Positions 9,605 to 19,044 of a stretch of DNA of 64,000 bases are shown piece by piece. Source of the DNA: Polaribacter sp. Hel_I_88. GTDB lineage: Bacteria > Bacteroidota > Bacteroidia > Flavobacteriales > Flavobacteriaceae. The notes beneath the pieces were generated by a model. It was not told the origin of the DNA and made no database searches. It saw only the letters and a program-made list of their open reading frames with translations. The first letter of the stretch is position 1. Every line of letters begins with the position of its first letter. Location: positions 806,001-870,000 of the forward strand of contig NZ_JHZZ01000001.1 of NCBI RefSeq assembly GCF_000687935.1, given 5' to 3'. The position numbers were made by a program, and so were the translations under genes.

Positions 9605-9930
9605 ATTATACAGTGTTTATAGTATTAATTTTATTTGTAGCCATAGCCTTAATATTAATTGTTATGGTACAAAATCCTAAAGGTGGAGGATTATCTTCTT
9701 CTTTTGGAGGTGGAGGAGCACAATCTTTAGGGGGTGTGCAAAACACAAATAATTTTTTAGACAGAACAACTTGGACGTTAGCAATTGCAATGTTTGCTTT
9801 AATTTTATTATCGAACATCGCTATTCCTAGAGGTGGAGAAAATGATGTTAATTTAGACAGAACTCTAGAAGGAACAGCTCCTATAGAAAACACAACTTCT
9901 GCTCCAGCTACAAACGATACTATCAACTAG
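9601..9930 (+). CDS. secG: Preprotein translocase subunit SecG
   Basis: This 109-aa inner-membrane protein is the SecG component of the SecYEG channel. The N-terminal transmembrane helix (VFIVLILFVAIALILIVMV) is followed by the conserved NPKGGGLSSSFGGGGAQSLGG loop (shown by its key residues QNPKGGG and GGGG), then a second helix (WTLAIAMFALILLSNIAI). A polar C-terminal tail follows. The start ATG overlaps the previous stop. A strong rho-independent terminator follows at about 9952-9988, so the block from the sigma-54 activator to secG probably ends here and groES starts a new unit. Confidence 0.93.
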   Translation: MNYTVFIVLILFVAIALILIVMVQNPKGGGLSSSFGGGGAQSLGGVQNTNNFLDRTTWTLAIAMFALILLSNIAIPRGGENDVNLDRTLEGTAPIENTTSAPATNDTIN

Positions 9931-9951
9931 TTTTTTAGTGATACAACATAG

Positions 9952-9988
9952 AAATGCCAACGTAAATGACACGTTGGCATTTTTTTTT
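9952..9988 (+). terminator. Rho-independent terminator after secG
   Basis: AAATGCCAACGT (9952-9963) pairs with ACGTTGGCATTT (from 9971) around a 7-nt loop, followed by a run of T. Confidence 0.9.
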
Positions 9989-10027
9989 GCCTTGATTTTC
10001 CTATTAAAAATCATTCAAAGAAAAATT

Positions 10028-10076
10028 GTCAGTTTTTAGCTGATGGCATAATTTCTGACTATTTATACAATATAAA
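10028..10076 (+). promoter_or_regulatory. Candidate heat-shock promoter/operator before groES
   Basis: Upstream of groES are GTCAG (10028-10032) and its inverted copy CTGAC (10055-10059), flanking TGGCATAATTTCTG (from about 10043). The GG-N10-GA spacing resembles a -24/-12 element, but the downstream GC is not intact. A regulatory role is inferred from position only. Confidence 0.3.
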
Positions 10077-10108
10077 AAATAATTTTATTAATCAAAATTT
10101 ATAAAACA

Positions 10109-10384
10109 ATGGGATTAAACATTAAACCTTTAGCAGATAGAGTTCTTGTAGAACCTGCACCAGCAGAAACAAAAACAGCATCTGGATTAATTATACCAGA
10201 CAACGCAAAAGAAAAGCCTCAAAAAGGAACTGTAGTTGCAGTTGGAAATGGTAAAGTTGATGAGCCTTTAACTGTAAAAGTTGGCGATACTGTTTTATAT
10301 GGTAAATATGGTGGAACTGATTTAAAATTAGAGGGAACTGATTATTTAATGATGCGTGAATCTGATATTTTGGCGATCATCTAA
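10109..10384 (+). CDS. groES: Co-chaperonin GroES
   Basis: This 91-aa protein is the lid of the GroEL folding chamber. The Cpn10 signature is clear: [20 protein letters not shown] with the mobile loop, then [10 protein letters not shown] and the C-terminal [13 protein letters not shown]. Length is normal. It lies 125 bp upstream of groEL on the same strand, the standard groESL operon order. Confidence 0.97.
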   Translation: MGLNIKPLADRVLVEPAPAETKTASGLIIPDNAKEKPQKGTVVAVGNGKVDEPLTVKVGDTVLYGKYGGTDLKLEGTDYLMMRESDILAII

Positions 10385-10506
10385 AAAAGTGTTCAGTTCG
10401 CAGTTGCAGTTTTCAGTAGCAACTTTTGAATGAATAAAACTTACATAAACTATTAATTCTGAGTGGAAAACTTTAAACTTTAAACTCGGAACTTTAAACA
10501 ATTTAA

Positions 10507-12144
<1,638 letters not shown>

Positions 12145-12210
12145 TGGCGAATCGCCAAAGATAATTAATTTACTCTTGCTTAGCGTAAATTAACTTATTT
12201 TTATAAATTA

Positions 12211-12246
12211 AAAATCCGTTAGAATTATTTTTCTAACGGATTTTTT
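12211..12246 (+). terminator. Terminator after groEL
   Basis: AAAATCCGTTAGAA (12211-12224) pairs with TTCTAACGGATTTT (from 12231) around a 6-nt loop, followed by T residues. The A run on the left arm could let it act on both strands. Confidence 0.9.
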
Positions 12247-12248
12247 AT

Positions 12249-12275
12249 CCTGCAAGGTTTCAAAAACCTAGTAGG
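12249..12275. repeat. Dispersed flavobacterial palindrome, copy 1
   Basis: CCTGCAAGGTTT and its near-complement AAACCTAGTAGG form a short hairpin. Close relatives lie at 13487-13513 (CCTCAAAGG type) and 32273-32299, all next to gene 3-prime ends, so these are dispersed palindromic units that may act as transcript ends. Confidence 0.6.
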
Positions 12276-12319
12276 TATAAATTCTAGGTATGAGCGTTTA
12301 AAATAAAATTGAAGTTATT

Positions 12320-13048
12320 TTACAAAAACTCAATAAGCATAAAAACAGCCATTAAAATCATTATAGTGTTTTCTATAAACGTAGCTTTCGTCATTGGTAG
12401 GTTTAAAACTGAGCCCAAACACGCACATTTAATTGTTTGTTTAGACATCAAAGATTTCGTTACTCCAATTGTTGTAATTCCTAAAATAATGAAAGTGATA
12501 ATGATTGCTGCTAATATTTGAAATCGCATTAAAAAGAAAACTCCTAAGGCTAATTCTATAAACGGATACACCAATCCATAATTCGGAATTTTTTTCGCTA
12601 AAGGATCATACATTGCAAAACTACCTGCAAAACCTTTTAAATCTAACAACTTAAAAAAGCTAAAAACCACATAAAATAAACCCATAAATGTTAACATAAA
12701 TTCTGATGTGTTCCAAGGATTTATATTGATTAAAATGGATGCAGTGGTTATAAAACCAAATATTAAAAATAAAGGAAATAATTGCTGCAATTCAGATTTT
12801 TCATCTTCCTTAAAATCTACAGCTGGAATTTCTTTTTTAGACTCTTTTTTTTCCGAAATCGTAAATTTTTCTGATAATGCATTTTGTAATTCATCCACAG
12901 ATAAATGAGATTTCATTTTAATTTCTGCGGATTTGTTTTCTAAATCAACTGAAATATTTTCTACGTTTTCTAGTGCTGAAATAGATTTTTCTACGGAAGA
13001 CTTACAACCATTGCAAGTCATTCCAGAAATGTTGTAAGTATGTGTCAT
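12320..13048 (-). CDS. HMA metal-binding domain fused to MauE/DoxX-like membrane domain
   Basis: This 242-aa protein has an N-terminal heavy-metal-associated domain (residues 1-65) with the CxxC motif Cys12-x2-Cys15 (GMTCNGC). A short charged linker follows, then four or five hydrophobic segments (about 90-110, 117-135, 157-195, 225-242) that resemble the MauE/DoxX-like family. A second cysteine pair, Cys208/Cys210 in KCACLGSVLNLP, lies before the last helix, as in MauE-type proteins. It is the last gene of a four-gene minus-strand unit and starts 1 bp after the previous HMA gene. It probably passes or senses copper or another soft metal at the inner membrane; the metal is inferred, not shown. 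Confidence 0.8.
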   Translation of the reverse strand: MTHTYNISGMTCNGCKSSVEKSISALENVENISVDLENKSAEIKMKSHLSVDELQNALSEKFTISEKKESKKEIPAVDFKEDEKSELQQLFPLFLIFGFITTASILININPWNTSEFMLTFMGLFYVVFSFFKLLDLKGFAGSFAMYDPLAKKIPNYGLVYPFIELALGVFFLMRFQILAAIIITFIILGITTIGVTKSLMSKQTIKCACLGSVLNLPMTKATFIENTIMILMAVFMLIEFL

Positions 13049-13049
13049 T

Positions 13050-13460
13050 TTACTTTTGTTTCTTTACTTTTTTCAATTCTCCTTCATGATCTTTTACAAT
13101 TTCCTCATCTCTGTATTTGCAACAAGGATGCACAGATTCGTACGCTTCATTTTTAGCGACAATTTTTTTATCATCTTCTAATAAAATATCATGCCCAACT
13201 TCTAATATATGATCTTGAATGGTTTTAACATCAGTTTTACGCTCGTCCATTATTACATTTAGTTGATGTGTTGTTGGACTCCAAATTGCAAACTTTACAC
13301 CTTTTGTTTTTAAAGCTGCAGTTTCTATACGCTTTTTGCACATACCACAAATGCCATCTACTTTCATAGATATTTTTGCGTTTTTATCTTTTTTTACTTC
13401 TTGCGCTTGTACTGTAAAACCTGCTAAGATTATTGCTAATGTTATAAATACTTTTTTCAT
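13050..13460 (-). CDS. Secreted heavy-metal-associated (HMA) domain protein
   Basis: This 136-aa protein has a signal peptide (MKKVFITLAIILAGFTVQAQ) and an HMA-like fold with Cys38-x2-Cys41 (DGICGMC). A further Cys-Cys pair (113-114, HPCCKYRDEE) and a Lys-rich tail follow. It is probably a periplasmic soft-metal chaperone. It sits between a TonB receptor and an HMA-MauE membrane protein, so the set could move one metal from the outer to the inner membrane. This is inferred from domain composition and gene order. Confidence 0.8.
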   Translation of the reverse strand: MKKVFITLAIILAGFTVQAQEVKKDKNAKISMKVDGICGMCKKRIETAALKTKGVKFAIWSPTTHQLNVIMDERKTDVKTIQDHILEVGHDILLEDDKKIVAKNEAYESVHPCCKYRDEEIVKDHEGELKKVKKQK

Positions 13461-13486
13461 TTTATTGATTTTTATTTAGTTTTAAT

Positions 13487-13513
13487 CCTCAAAGGTTTTG
13501 AAACCCTTTGAGG
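13487..13513. repeat. Dispersed flavobacterial palindrome, copy 2
   Basis: CCTCAAAGG and CCTTTGAGG arms around GTTTTGAAAC form a strong hairpin in the gap between the TonB receptor stop and the HMA gene start. It belongs to the same loose family as 12249-12275 and 32273-32299 and could attenuate the operon. Confidence 0.6.
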
Positions 13514-13542
13514 AGTTTGTAATTAATTTTTATTTTTTTTAA

Positions 13543-15786
13543 CTATTTAATTTTAAATCGTAATCCTGCATAGATTGATCTTCCAAAAATTGGCTGATAC
13601 ACAATAGTTGTATCAAAATTTGCACCAAAAGGATCATCACTTCCTAAAATAGGATTTGGTTGTTGCACATTGGTTAAGTTTTCTCCTCCAACATACACTT
13701 CAAATTTACTAGAAAATACTTTTGTAATCTGCGAATTTAATAACTGGTAAGATGCAGCATTTTCTGGTAATTGATATTGCACAGGATTTGAACGTGTATT
13801 TGGCAAACGCTGTTCTCCAATAGTATTGAAAGTAACATCAAATCGCCATTGAGATTCTTTTGCTGTTAATTCGGTTTCATAAGATAAATTTGCAAAGAAA
13901 CGTGTTTGTGGCTGGATTGGTTTTTGCAAGTTTCCACTTTTATAATCTGTAGAAATATCAAAATACTTGTAAGCCGTTCTAAAATTGAGGTTTTTAGCCA
14001 GCTCATAATTTACTTCTACTTGAAAACTATTAGCAATACTACTTCCATTTAAATCGTAAAATGAAATTTCTTGCGGATTTTCCCAATCTACAATTACTTG
14101 GTTTTGAAAGTTGGTTTGATACAAATCAAATGTAATATCGCCATTTTTTTCAAAAATATTGAATCTCTGCATAAAGGAAACTCCATAATTCCATGCAATT
14201 TCGGGGTTTAATCCGTAAATATTTCCACCAACATCATCGATGTTAATTTGCCTAGAACTTGCAAACAACTGTTGGTTTTCTGCAAAAATATTTGCGCTTC
14301 TTTTTCCTCTTCCAACAGATGCTCTTAAAACTCCTCTATCCCAAGGAACATATCTTAGATGCAAACGTGGCGTAACAAAAGTACCTAGCAAATTGTGTGT
14401 ATCAACTCGTAAACCCGCAGTTAAACTAAAATCTTCTAAATTATCAAAAGCATATTCAAAAAATGCGCCTAAAGAATTTTCGTTTCTGCTAAAATTTGTA
14501 GTATTAACCAATTCATCAAATCGATCATATGTATATGACAATCCTGTTTTAAATTTGTTTCTTGTATCACCAATAATGGAATTGAATATTAAATTAGAAT
14601 ACACACTTTCATGCTGAATATCATACACATTCAATCCAAAATATGAGTCTTGTTGATGGTTGCTATACGCTGTTTGAAACCCAATACTTTGAAAAGGCAT
14701 TTCTGGAAAAACATACCCAAGTTTTAAAGAAGTATCAAAACGTTTGGTATCTATTTCACTTCCCCATTTATTGGTAGTTCCTCTGTCTAATTCAGGATTA
14801 AAATCCAGTTCTCCTGTCTGTTTTTCATCATTTAAAAAACGAACATTTATAAAACTAACCCAACCTTTTTCGGCGTCTGTAAATTGCCATCTGTTCATTA
14901 CATTGAGTTGATTGGCTAAGGGCATGTCTAAAAAATTATCACCATTATTATCAAATTTCTGACCTGTATAATTTCCATGGATGTATACACCTGTTTGCCA
15001 TTTATCTGAAATTAGCTCATTAAAATGCGTATTCAATTCAAAACGACCCATTTGAGAACCATAGGCATTTAAGAAAAATTTATTATCAGAAAATGGTTTT
15101 ACCAATTCTGCATTAATTTGTCCAGAAATACTTTCAAATCCATTCACTACAGAACCTGCACCTTTTGTAATTTGAATACTTTCTACCCAAGTTCCTGGTG
15201 TAAATGTGAGTCCAAAAACTTGACTTGCACCTCTAACAGTCGGAATATTTTCTTGTGTAATTAGCAAATACGGACTTTTTAAACCAATCATTTCAATTTG
15301 ACGAGTTCCTGTTAACGCATCAGAAAAACTTAAATCGATTGATGGATTTGTTTCAAAACTTTCAGCCAAATTACAGCAAGCAGCTTTTAACAATTCTTCT
15401 GCATTTACTGTAAACATATTAGTGGTTGATAAAAATGATTTTTGAACCGGATTTCTTTTTGTATTAATCGTGATTTCTTCCAGCTCACCCTCTGGCTTTA
15501 AAAAGTAGTGAATTGGTTCTAAATTATTAATAGTGATGGTATCTGTTTTATACCCCAAATAACTAACAACCAGTTTTTTATATTCAAGTTTATAAGCAAT
15601 TGTAAACCAACCCTTACTATTGGTAATTGCACTTACATTTGTGTTTAGCCAATGTACAGAAACGCCTTCTATCCCTAAATTATCTTTAGGATTGTTTCGT
15701 TCCATAATCATGCCTTTATAGGTTGTTTGAGAAAACAGCATGAAAGGCATCAATAGCAAAAAGCTATTTAAAATATATTTTTTCAT
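13543..15786 (-). CDS. TonB-dependent outer-membrane receptor (metal-handling operon)
   Basis: This 747-aa protein has a signal peptide (MKKYILNSFLLLMPFMLFSQ), an N-terminal carboxypeptidase-like regulatory domain (about residues 20-95), a plug domain (about 105-230, with IEMIGLKSPYLLITQ and KGAGSVVNGFESISGQIN) and a 22-strand-type beta barrel ending GRSIYAGLRFKIK. A vicinal Cys-Cys in the plug (ELLKAACCNLAESF) is notable beside the HMA and HYC_CC_PP neighbours. It would import a TonB-energised ligand. The neighbouring genes suggest copper or another soft metal, or its chelate, but the ligand is not shown by sequence. It is the second gene of the minus-strand unit. Confidence 0.88.
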   Translation of the reverse strand: MKKYILNSFLLLMPFMLFSQTTYKGMIMERNNPKDNLGIEGVSVHWLNTNVSAITNSKGWFTIAYKLEYKKLVVSYLGYKTDTITINNLEPIHYFLKPEGELEEITINTKRNPVQKSFLSTTNMFTVNAEELLKAACCNLAESFETNPSIDLSFSDALTGTRQIEMIGLKSPYLLITQENIPTVRGASQVFGLTFTPGTWVESIQITKGAGSVVNGFESISGQINAELVKPFSDNKFFLNAYGSQMGRFELNTHFNELISDKWQTGVYIHGNYTGQKFDNNGDNFLDMPLANQLNVMNRWQFTDAEKGWVSFINVRFLNDEKQTGELDFNPELDRGTTNKWGSEIDTKRFDTSLKLGYVFPEMPFQSIGFQTAYSNHQQDSYFGLNVYDIQHESVYSNLIFNSIIGDTRNKFKTGLSYTYDRFDELVNTTNFSRNENSLGAFFEYAFDNLEDFSLTAGLRVDTHNLLGTFVTPRLHLRYVPWDRGVLRASVGRGKRSANIFAENQQLFASSRQINIDDVGGNIYGLNPEIAWNYGVSFMQRFNIFEKNGDITFDLYQTNFQNQVIVDWENPQEISFYDLNGSSIANSFQVEVNYELAKNLNFRTAYKYFDISTDYKSGNLQKPIQPQTRFFANLSYETELTAKESQWRFDVTFNTIGEQRLPNTRSNPVQYQLPENAASYQLLNSQITKVFSSKFEVYVGGENLTNVQQPNPILGSDDPFGANFDTTIVYQPIFGRSIYAGLRFKIK

Positions 15787-15855
15787 TTAATATTGATTTT
15801 AATTTTATAACAAGACTGTTAATCATCTAAAAAGATGACATTTGAGTGTTAAAAA

Positions 15856-16260
15856 TTAAATCAAATTAAAAAAAGATTGGTAAGAAACCTGATAATCGAA
15901 AGCAATATCAGGTGGAGAAAAATCTTTGTAAGATTTTTTTTCAGTAGAAATTTCTACAAATATGTCTTTATAAGAAATAAAAAAAGCTGCTAAAAACTGC
16001 TGATTTTCAAAAGTGATGTTCTCAATTTTGTTGTTTTGCAATTCATCTTGTCCTTCAATTTGATGAACCTCATCTTTACAGCAATTTTTCTTTTTTGATA
16101 CTTTTTCCATATCCATTCCACAAGCATCAGTTTCGCCTGTAAAAGAAATATCAACTAAAAAATCTCCACAATAATGTGTATCAACCGTAAAAGAAAAGGT
16201 TGAAAACAACACTAAAAACGCTAGTGTTAAAGACGATATTTTAGTTAAAAAATGTTTCAT
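15856..16260 (-). CDS. HYC_CC_PP-type exported protein
   Basis: This 134-aa protein has an N-terminal signal or anchor helix and the three marks that give the family its name: HYC (THYCGDFLVD, about residues 28-34), CC (KKNCCKDEVHQIEG, about 59-60) and PP (DFSPPDIAFD, near residue 116). These small Bacteroidota proteins lie next to TonB receptors and HMA proteins. Cys and His content suggests metal binding. It is the first gene of the four-gene unit, 69 bp upstream of the TonB receptor, and its upstream region carries a minus-strand -7 box and a TTTACAA/TTGTAAA inverted repeat. The function is unproven. Confidence 0.75.
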   Translation of the reverse strand: MKHFLTKISSLTLAFLVLFSTFSFTVDTHYCGDFLVDISFTGETDACGMDMEKVSKKKNCCKDEVHQIEGQDELQNNKIENITFENQQFLAAFFISYKDIFVEISTEKKSYKDFSPPDIAFDYQVSYQSFFNLI

Positions 16261-16270
16261 TATTGTTTTG

Positions 16271-16295
16271 CAAATTTACAATAAGATTTTGTAAA
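16271..16295 (-). promoter_or_regulatory. Candidate promoter/operator of the metal operon
   Basis: On the minus strand TAAATTTG (plus 16271-16278) fits TAnnTTTG, 10 bp upstream of the ATG at 16260. It overlaps an inverted repeat TTTACAA (16275-16281) / TTGTAAA (16289-16295), which could be a repressor site. Confidence 0.4.
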
Positions 16296-16396
16296 AATTT
16301 GTTAAAAAAGGCTAACTTAAAGTTATCAAGCCAAGAATTCACTAATTATCATTTTTTACAAAAAATCTTATACTTTTTTAAAGATTTTTAAATAAT

Positions 16397-16588
16397 GAAA
16401 TTTTATAAACTTCCGAAATTCATATGATGGATTGAAATATTTAAGATATCGCTCCTCTGGAGCTTAATTTAGTTGTACCAAGTATATTTATTAATAGTTC
16501 ATCCCTCTGGGATTTTTAGCTCCTTAGGAGCGAAATATTAATAATAATTAATCAATAATGACGCAAAGCTCCATAGGAGCGAAATTTA
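16397..16588. repeat. Dispersed multi-hairpin intergenic repeat, copy A
   Basis: Four short palindromes follow one another: GCTCCTCTGGAGC, ATCCCTCTGGGAT, GCTCCTTAGGAGC and GCTCCATAGGAGC, separated by AT-rich spacers. A diverged copy with the same order and similar spacers lies at 31965-32153. No reading frame of its own is supported. It occupies most of the gap between the metal operon and the GAF gene. Confidence 0.75.
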
Positions 16589-16652
16589 CGAGTGTACTAA
16601 TTTTTAAAATAAAATCTTACTTAATTTTAACAAGAAGTAACAATATATCATT

Positions 16653-16660
16653 TATTTTTG
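16653..16660 (+). promoter_or_regulatory. Candidate -7 box of the GAF gene
   Basis: TATTTTTG fits TAnnTTTG and lies 17 bp upstream of the ATG at 16678. No clear -33 TTG was found. Confidence 0.35.
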
Positions 16661-16677
16661 TCGTCAAAATTAAAATT

Positions 16678-17130
16678 ATGAATATCGAAGTTTTATCAAA
16701 AGAAATTGATACAATTATAGCTAATAAAGCATCTAAAGAAGAAAAATTACAAGCCATTTGTGATTACTTAGAAAGTGAAATCTCTTACTATGATTGGGTT
16801 GGTTTTTATTTTATCAACGGTAATAAAGAAGAATTAAAATTAGCACAATATACAGGTGAAGAAACTGAGCACACGATTATTCCTTTTGGAAAAGGAATTT
16901 GTGGACAAGTTGCTGTAAGCAATCAGAATTTTGTGGTACAAGATGTTTCTGAACAAGATAATTACATTTCTTGTGGTTGGAAAGTAAAATCTGAAATTGT
17001 GATTCCTATTTTTGTTGATGGAGAAAATATTGGGCAAATTGATATTGATTCTCACACAGCAAATACATTTACAGATAATGACACAATTTTACTAGAATAC
17101 GTTTGTAAACAAGTTGCTACGTTGTTTTAA
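16678..17130 (+). CDS. GAF domain protein, free-methionine-R-sulfoxide-reductase-like
   Basis: The supported start is ATG 16678 (150 aa); the upstream extension to 16558 reads through repeat DNA. A single GAF domain covers the protein. The block IIPFGKGICGQVAV has Cys75 and the block NYISCGWKVKSEIVIP has Cys99, matching two of the three cysteines of the fRMsr family. The position expected for the remaining cysteine reads QYTGEETEHT, with no Cys. It may be a reductase using two cysteines or a related ligand-binding GAF protein. Cytoplasmic, no signal peptide. It stands alone between repeats and purH. Confidence 0.8.
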   Translation: MNIEVLSKEIDTIIANKASKEEKLQAICDYLESEISYYDWVGFYFINGNKEELKLAQYTGEETEHTIIPFGKGICGQVAVSNQNFVVQDVSEQDNYISCGWKVKSEIVIPIFVDGENIGQIDIDSHTANTFTDNDTILLEYVCKQVATLF

Positions 17131-17135
17131 GAAAT

Positions 17136-17165
17136 AGCCCCTTTTAATTTCCCCAAAGGGGAAAA
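17136..17165 (-). repeat. Inverted fragment of the 6746-6987 repeat
   Basis: AGCCCCTTTTAATTTCCCC followed by AAAGGGGAAAA is the reverse complement of the right end of the intergenic element at 6958-6987. It sits immediately after the GAF gene stop and could form its terminator hairpin. Confidence 0.65.
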
Positions 17166-17389
17166 AATCTTTGTGGATATAACATTTACTTTTTTTTGAA
17201 AAACTCTTTTTTAATTAGATGATTTTCAAATAGTTTAGCTCTCTTTAAAGCGTCTTACATTCATTGATTATACTTCTAGTTTTTTTCAAAATGACAAATT
17301 TTGTAGAAATATCTATCAACTGCAAACTGCCACTGAAAACTGAAAACTCATTTTGTTAACTACTCCCCTATTTTGTTACTATCTTTTTA
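17166..17389. other. Gap between GAF gene and purH promoter (nothing else seen)
   Basis: AT-rich sequence with low-complexity filler (CTGCCACTGAAAACTGAAAA near 17327). No reading frame is supported. Confidence 0.3.
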
Positions 17390-17420
17390 TTGTAATTCAC
17401 TCAATGTTTGTGTAGCTTTG
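17390..17420 (+). promoter_or_regulatory. Promoter of purH
   Basis: TTG at 17390-17392 and TAGCTTTG at 17413-17420 match the Bacteroidota -33/-7 pattern with a 20-bp spacer. The purH ATG follows at 17444. This also argues against the upstream TTG start at 17408, which lies inside the promoter. Confidence 0.6.
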
Positions 17421-17443
17421 CGTGCTTAACAACAACACAACAA

Positions 17444-18970
17444 ATGAGCACTTCAAAAACAATTAAATCTGCCTTAATTTCGGTATTTCACAAAGATGGT
17501 TTAGCACCAATAGTTCAAAAGTTAAATGAGTTAAATGTTACTATTTATTCTACTGGTGGTACAGAAAAATTCATAAAAGAGTTAGGCATTGATGTGGTTC
17601 CTGTAGAGGATGTTACCTCTTACCCATCTATTTTAGGAGGAAGAGTAAAAACTTTACATCCAAAAGTTTTTGGAGGAATTTTAAACAGACAAGATCATGA
17701 AGGTGATGTTGCTGAGATGCAAGAATACAACATTCCACAATTAGATTTGGTGATTGTAGATTTATATCCGTTTGAAAAAACAGTTGCTTCTGGAGCACCT
17801 GAGCAAGATATTGTAGAAAAAATTGATATTGGTGGCATTTCTTTAATTAGAGCATCAGCCAAAAACTTTAAAGACACATTTACGGTTTCTTCCATGGAGC
17901 AATATGATGAGTTTTTATCGATCTTATCAGAAAATAATGGAGAAACTTCTATAGAGCAAAGAAAAAAGTTTGCTGCAAAATCTTTTAATGTTTCTTCTCA
18001 TTATGATACAGCCATCTTTAATTATTTTAATGAAGATGAAGTTGTTTATAAAGCGAGTGAAACTGTTTCTAAAACTTTACGATATGGAGAAAATCCGCAT
18101 CAAAAAGGGTTTTTCTTTGGAGATTTAGATGCAATGTTCGATAAATTACATGGTAAAGAATTAAGCTACAACAACTTATTAGATGTTGATGCAGCTGTAA
18201 ATTTAATGAACGAATTTATTGGAGAAGACCCAACATTTGCGGTTTTAAAACATAACAATGCTTGTGGTTTTGCGCAAAGAAGCACTATTAAACAAGCGTA
18301 TTTAGATGCTTTGGCTGGCGATCCTGTTTCTGCTTTTGGTGGTGTTTTAATAGCCAACAAAGAAATTGATGCAGCAACTGCAGAAGAAATTCATAAATTA
18401 TTTTGTGAAGTTGTGATTGCTCCAAGTTATGCTGATGAAGCTTTATCAATCTTAAAAGGAAAGAAAAACAGAGTTCTATTAATTCAGAAATCTACAGAAT
18501 TACCAACTCAAAATGTAAGAACCGCTTTAAATGGTTTGTTGGTGCAAGACAAAGATGCTAAAACAGATACGTTAGCAGATTTAACATACGCTACAAACAC
18601 AAAACCAACTGAAAGCGAACTAAAAGATTTATTATTTGCTTCTAAAATTTGTAAGCATACAAAATCGAATACCATTGTATTTACCAAAAACAATCAGCTT
18701 TTAGCAAGTGGTACAGGCCAAACTAGTAGAGTTGATGCGTTAAGACAAGCTATTGAAAAAGCAACCTCTTTTGGTTTCGATTTACATGGAGCAGTAATGG
18801 CTAGTGATGCATTTTTCCCTTTTCCTGATTGTGTAGAAATTGCAGATAAAGCAGGAATTAAAAGCGTTATTCAACCTGGAGGATCTATAAAAGATCAGTT
18901 AAGTATCGATTATTGTAATGCCAATAATATATCGATGGTAATGACTGGAACAAGACATTTTAAACATTAA
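17444..18970 (+). CDS. purH: Bifunctional AICAR formyltransferase / IMP cyclohydrolase
   Basis: This 508-aa enzyme catalyses the last two steps of IMP synthesis in the cytoplasm. I choose ATG 17444 (MSTSKTIKSALISVF); a 12-residue upstream extension from TTG 17408 overlaps the promoter. The N-terminal MGS-like cyclohydrolase domain (about 1-145) contains STGGTEKFI and the HPKVFGGIL block. The formyltransferase domain has LRYGENPHQKGFFF, KHNNACGFAQ and the C-terminal SDAFFPFPDCVEIADKAG region (key residues SDAFFPF). Length is typical. mreB follows after 74 bp, but a separate -7 box suggests its own promoter. Confidence 0.97.
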   Translation: MSTSKTIKSALISVFHKDGLAPIVQKLNELNVTIYSTGGTEKFIKELGIDVVPVEDVTSYPSILGGRVKTLHPKVFGGILNRQDHEGDVAEMQEYNIPQLDLVIVDLYPFEKTVASGAPEQDIVEKIDIGGISLIRASAKNFKDTFTVSSMEQYDEFLSILSENNGETSIEQRKKFAAKSFNVSSHYDTAIFNYFNEDEVVYKASETVSKTLRYGENPHQKGFFFGDLDAMFDKLHGKELSYNNLLDVDAAVNLMNEFIGEDPTFAVLKHNNACGFAQRSTIKQAYLDALAGDPVSAFGGVLIANKEIDAATAEEIHKLFCEVVIAPSYADEALSILKGKKNRVLLIQKSTELPTQNVRTALNGLLVQDKDAKTDTLADLTYATNTKPTESELKDLLFASKICKHTKSNTIVFTKNNQLLASGTGQTSRVDALRQAIEKATSFGFDLHGAVMASDAFFPFPDCVEIADKAGIKSVIQPGGSIKDQLSIDYCNANNISMVMTGTRHFKH

Positions 18971-19002
18971 TAAAATTAACAGATTTACAAGATTAATTTT
19001 AG

Positions 19003-19010
19003 TAAATTTG
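19003..19010 (+). promoter_or_regulatory. Candidate -7 box of mreB
   Basis: TAAATTTG fits TAnnTTTG and lies 34 bp before the mreB ATG at 19045. No convincing -33 TTG is seen. Confidence 0.35.
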
Positions 19011-19044
19011 TAAGATTATTAGTACTCCAAAACAAGATAAATTT

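Noticed and set aside
10036..10059. Sigma-54 promoter before groES, served by the activator at 6994
   Set aside because: TGGCATAATTTCTGA has the GG but not the GC of the -12 element, so it is listed only as a weak candidate control site.
12309..12521. Forward 70-codon frame over the end of the HMA-MauE gene
   Set aside because: It is antisense to a well-supported membrane gene and has no support of its own.
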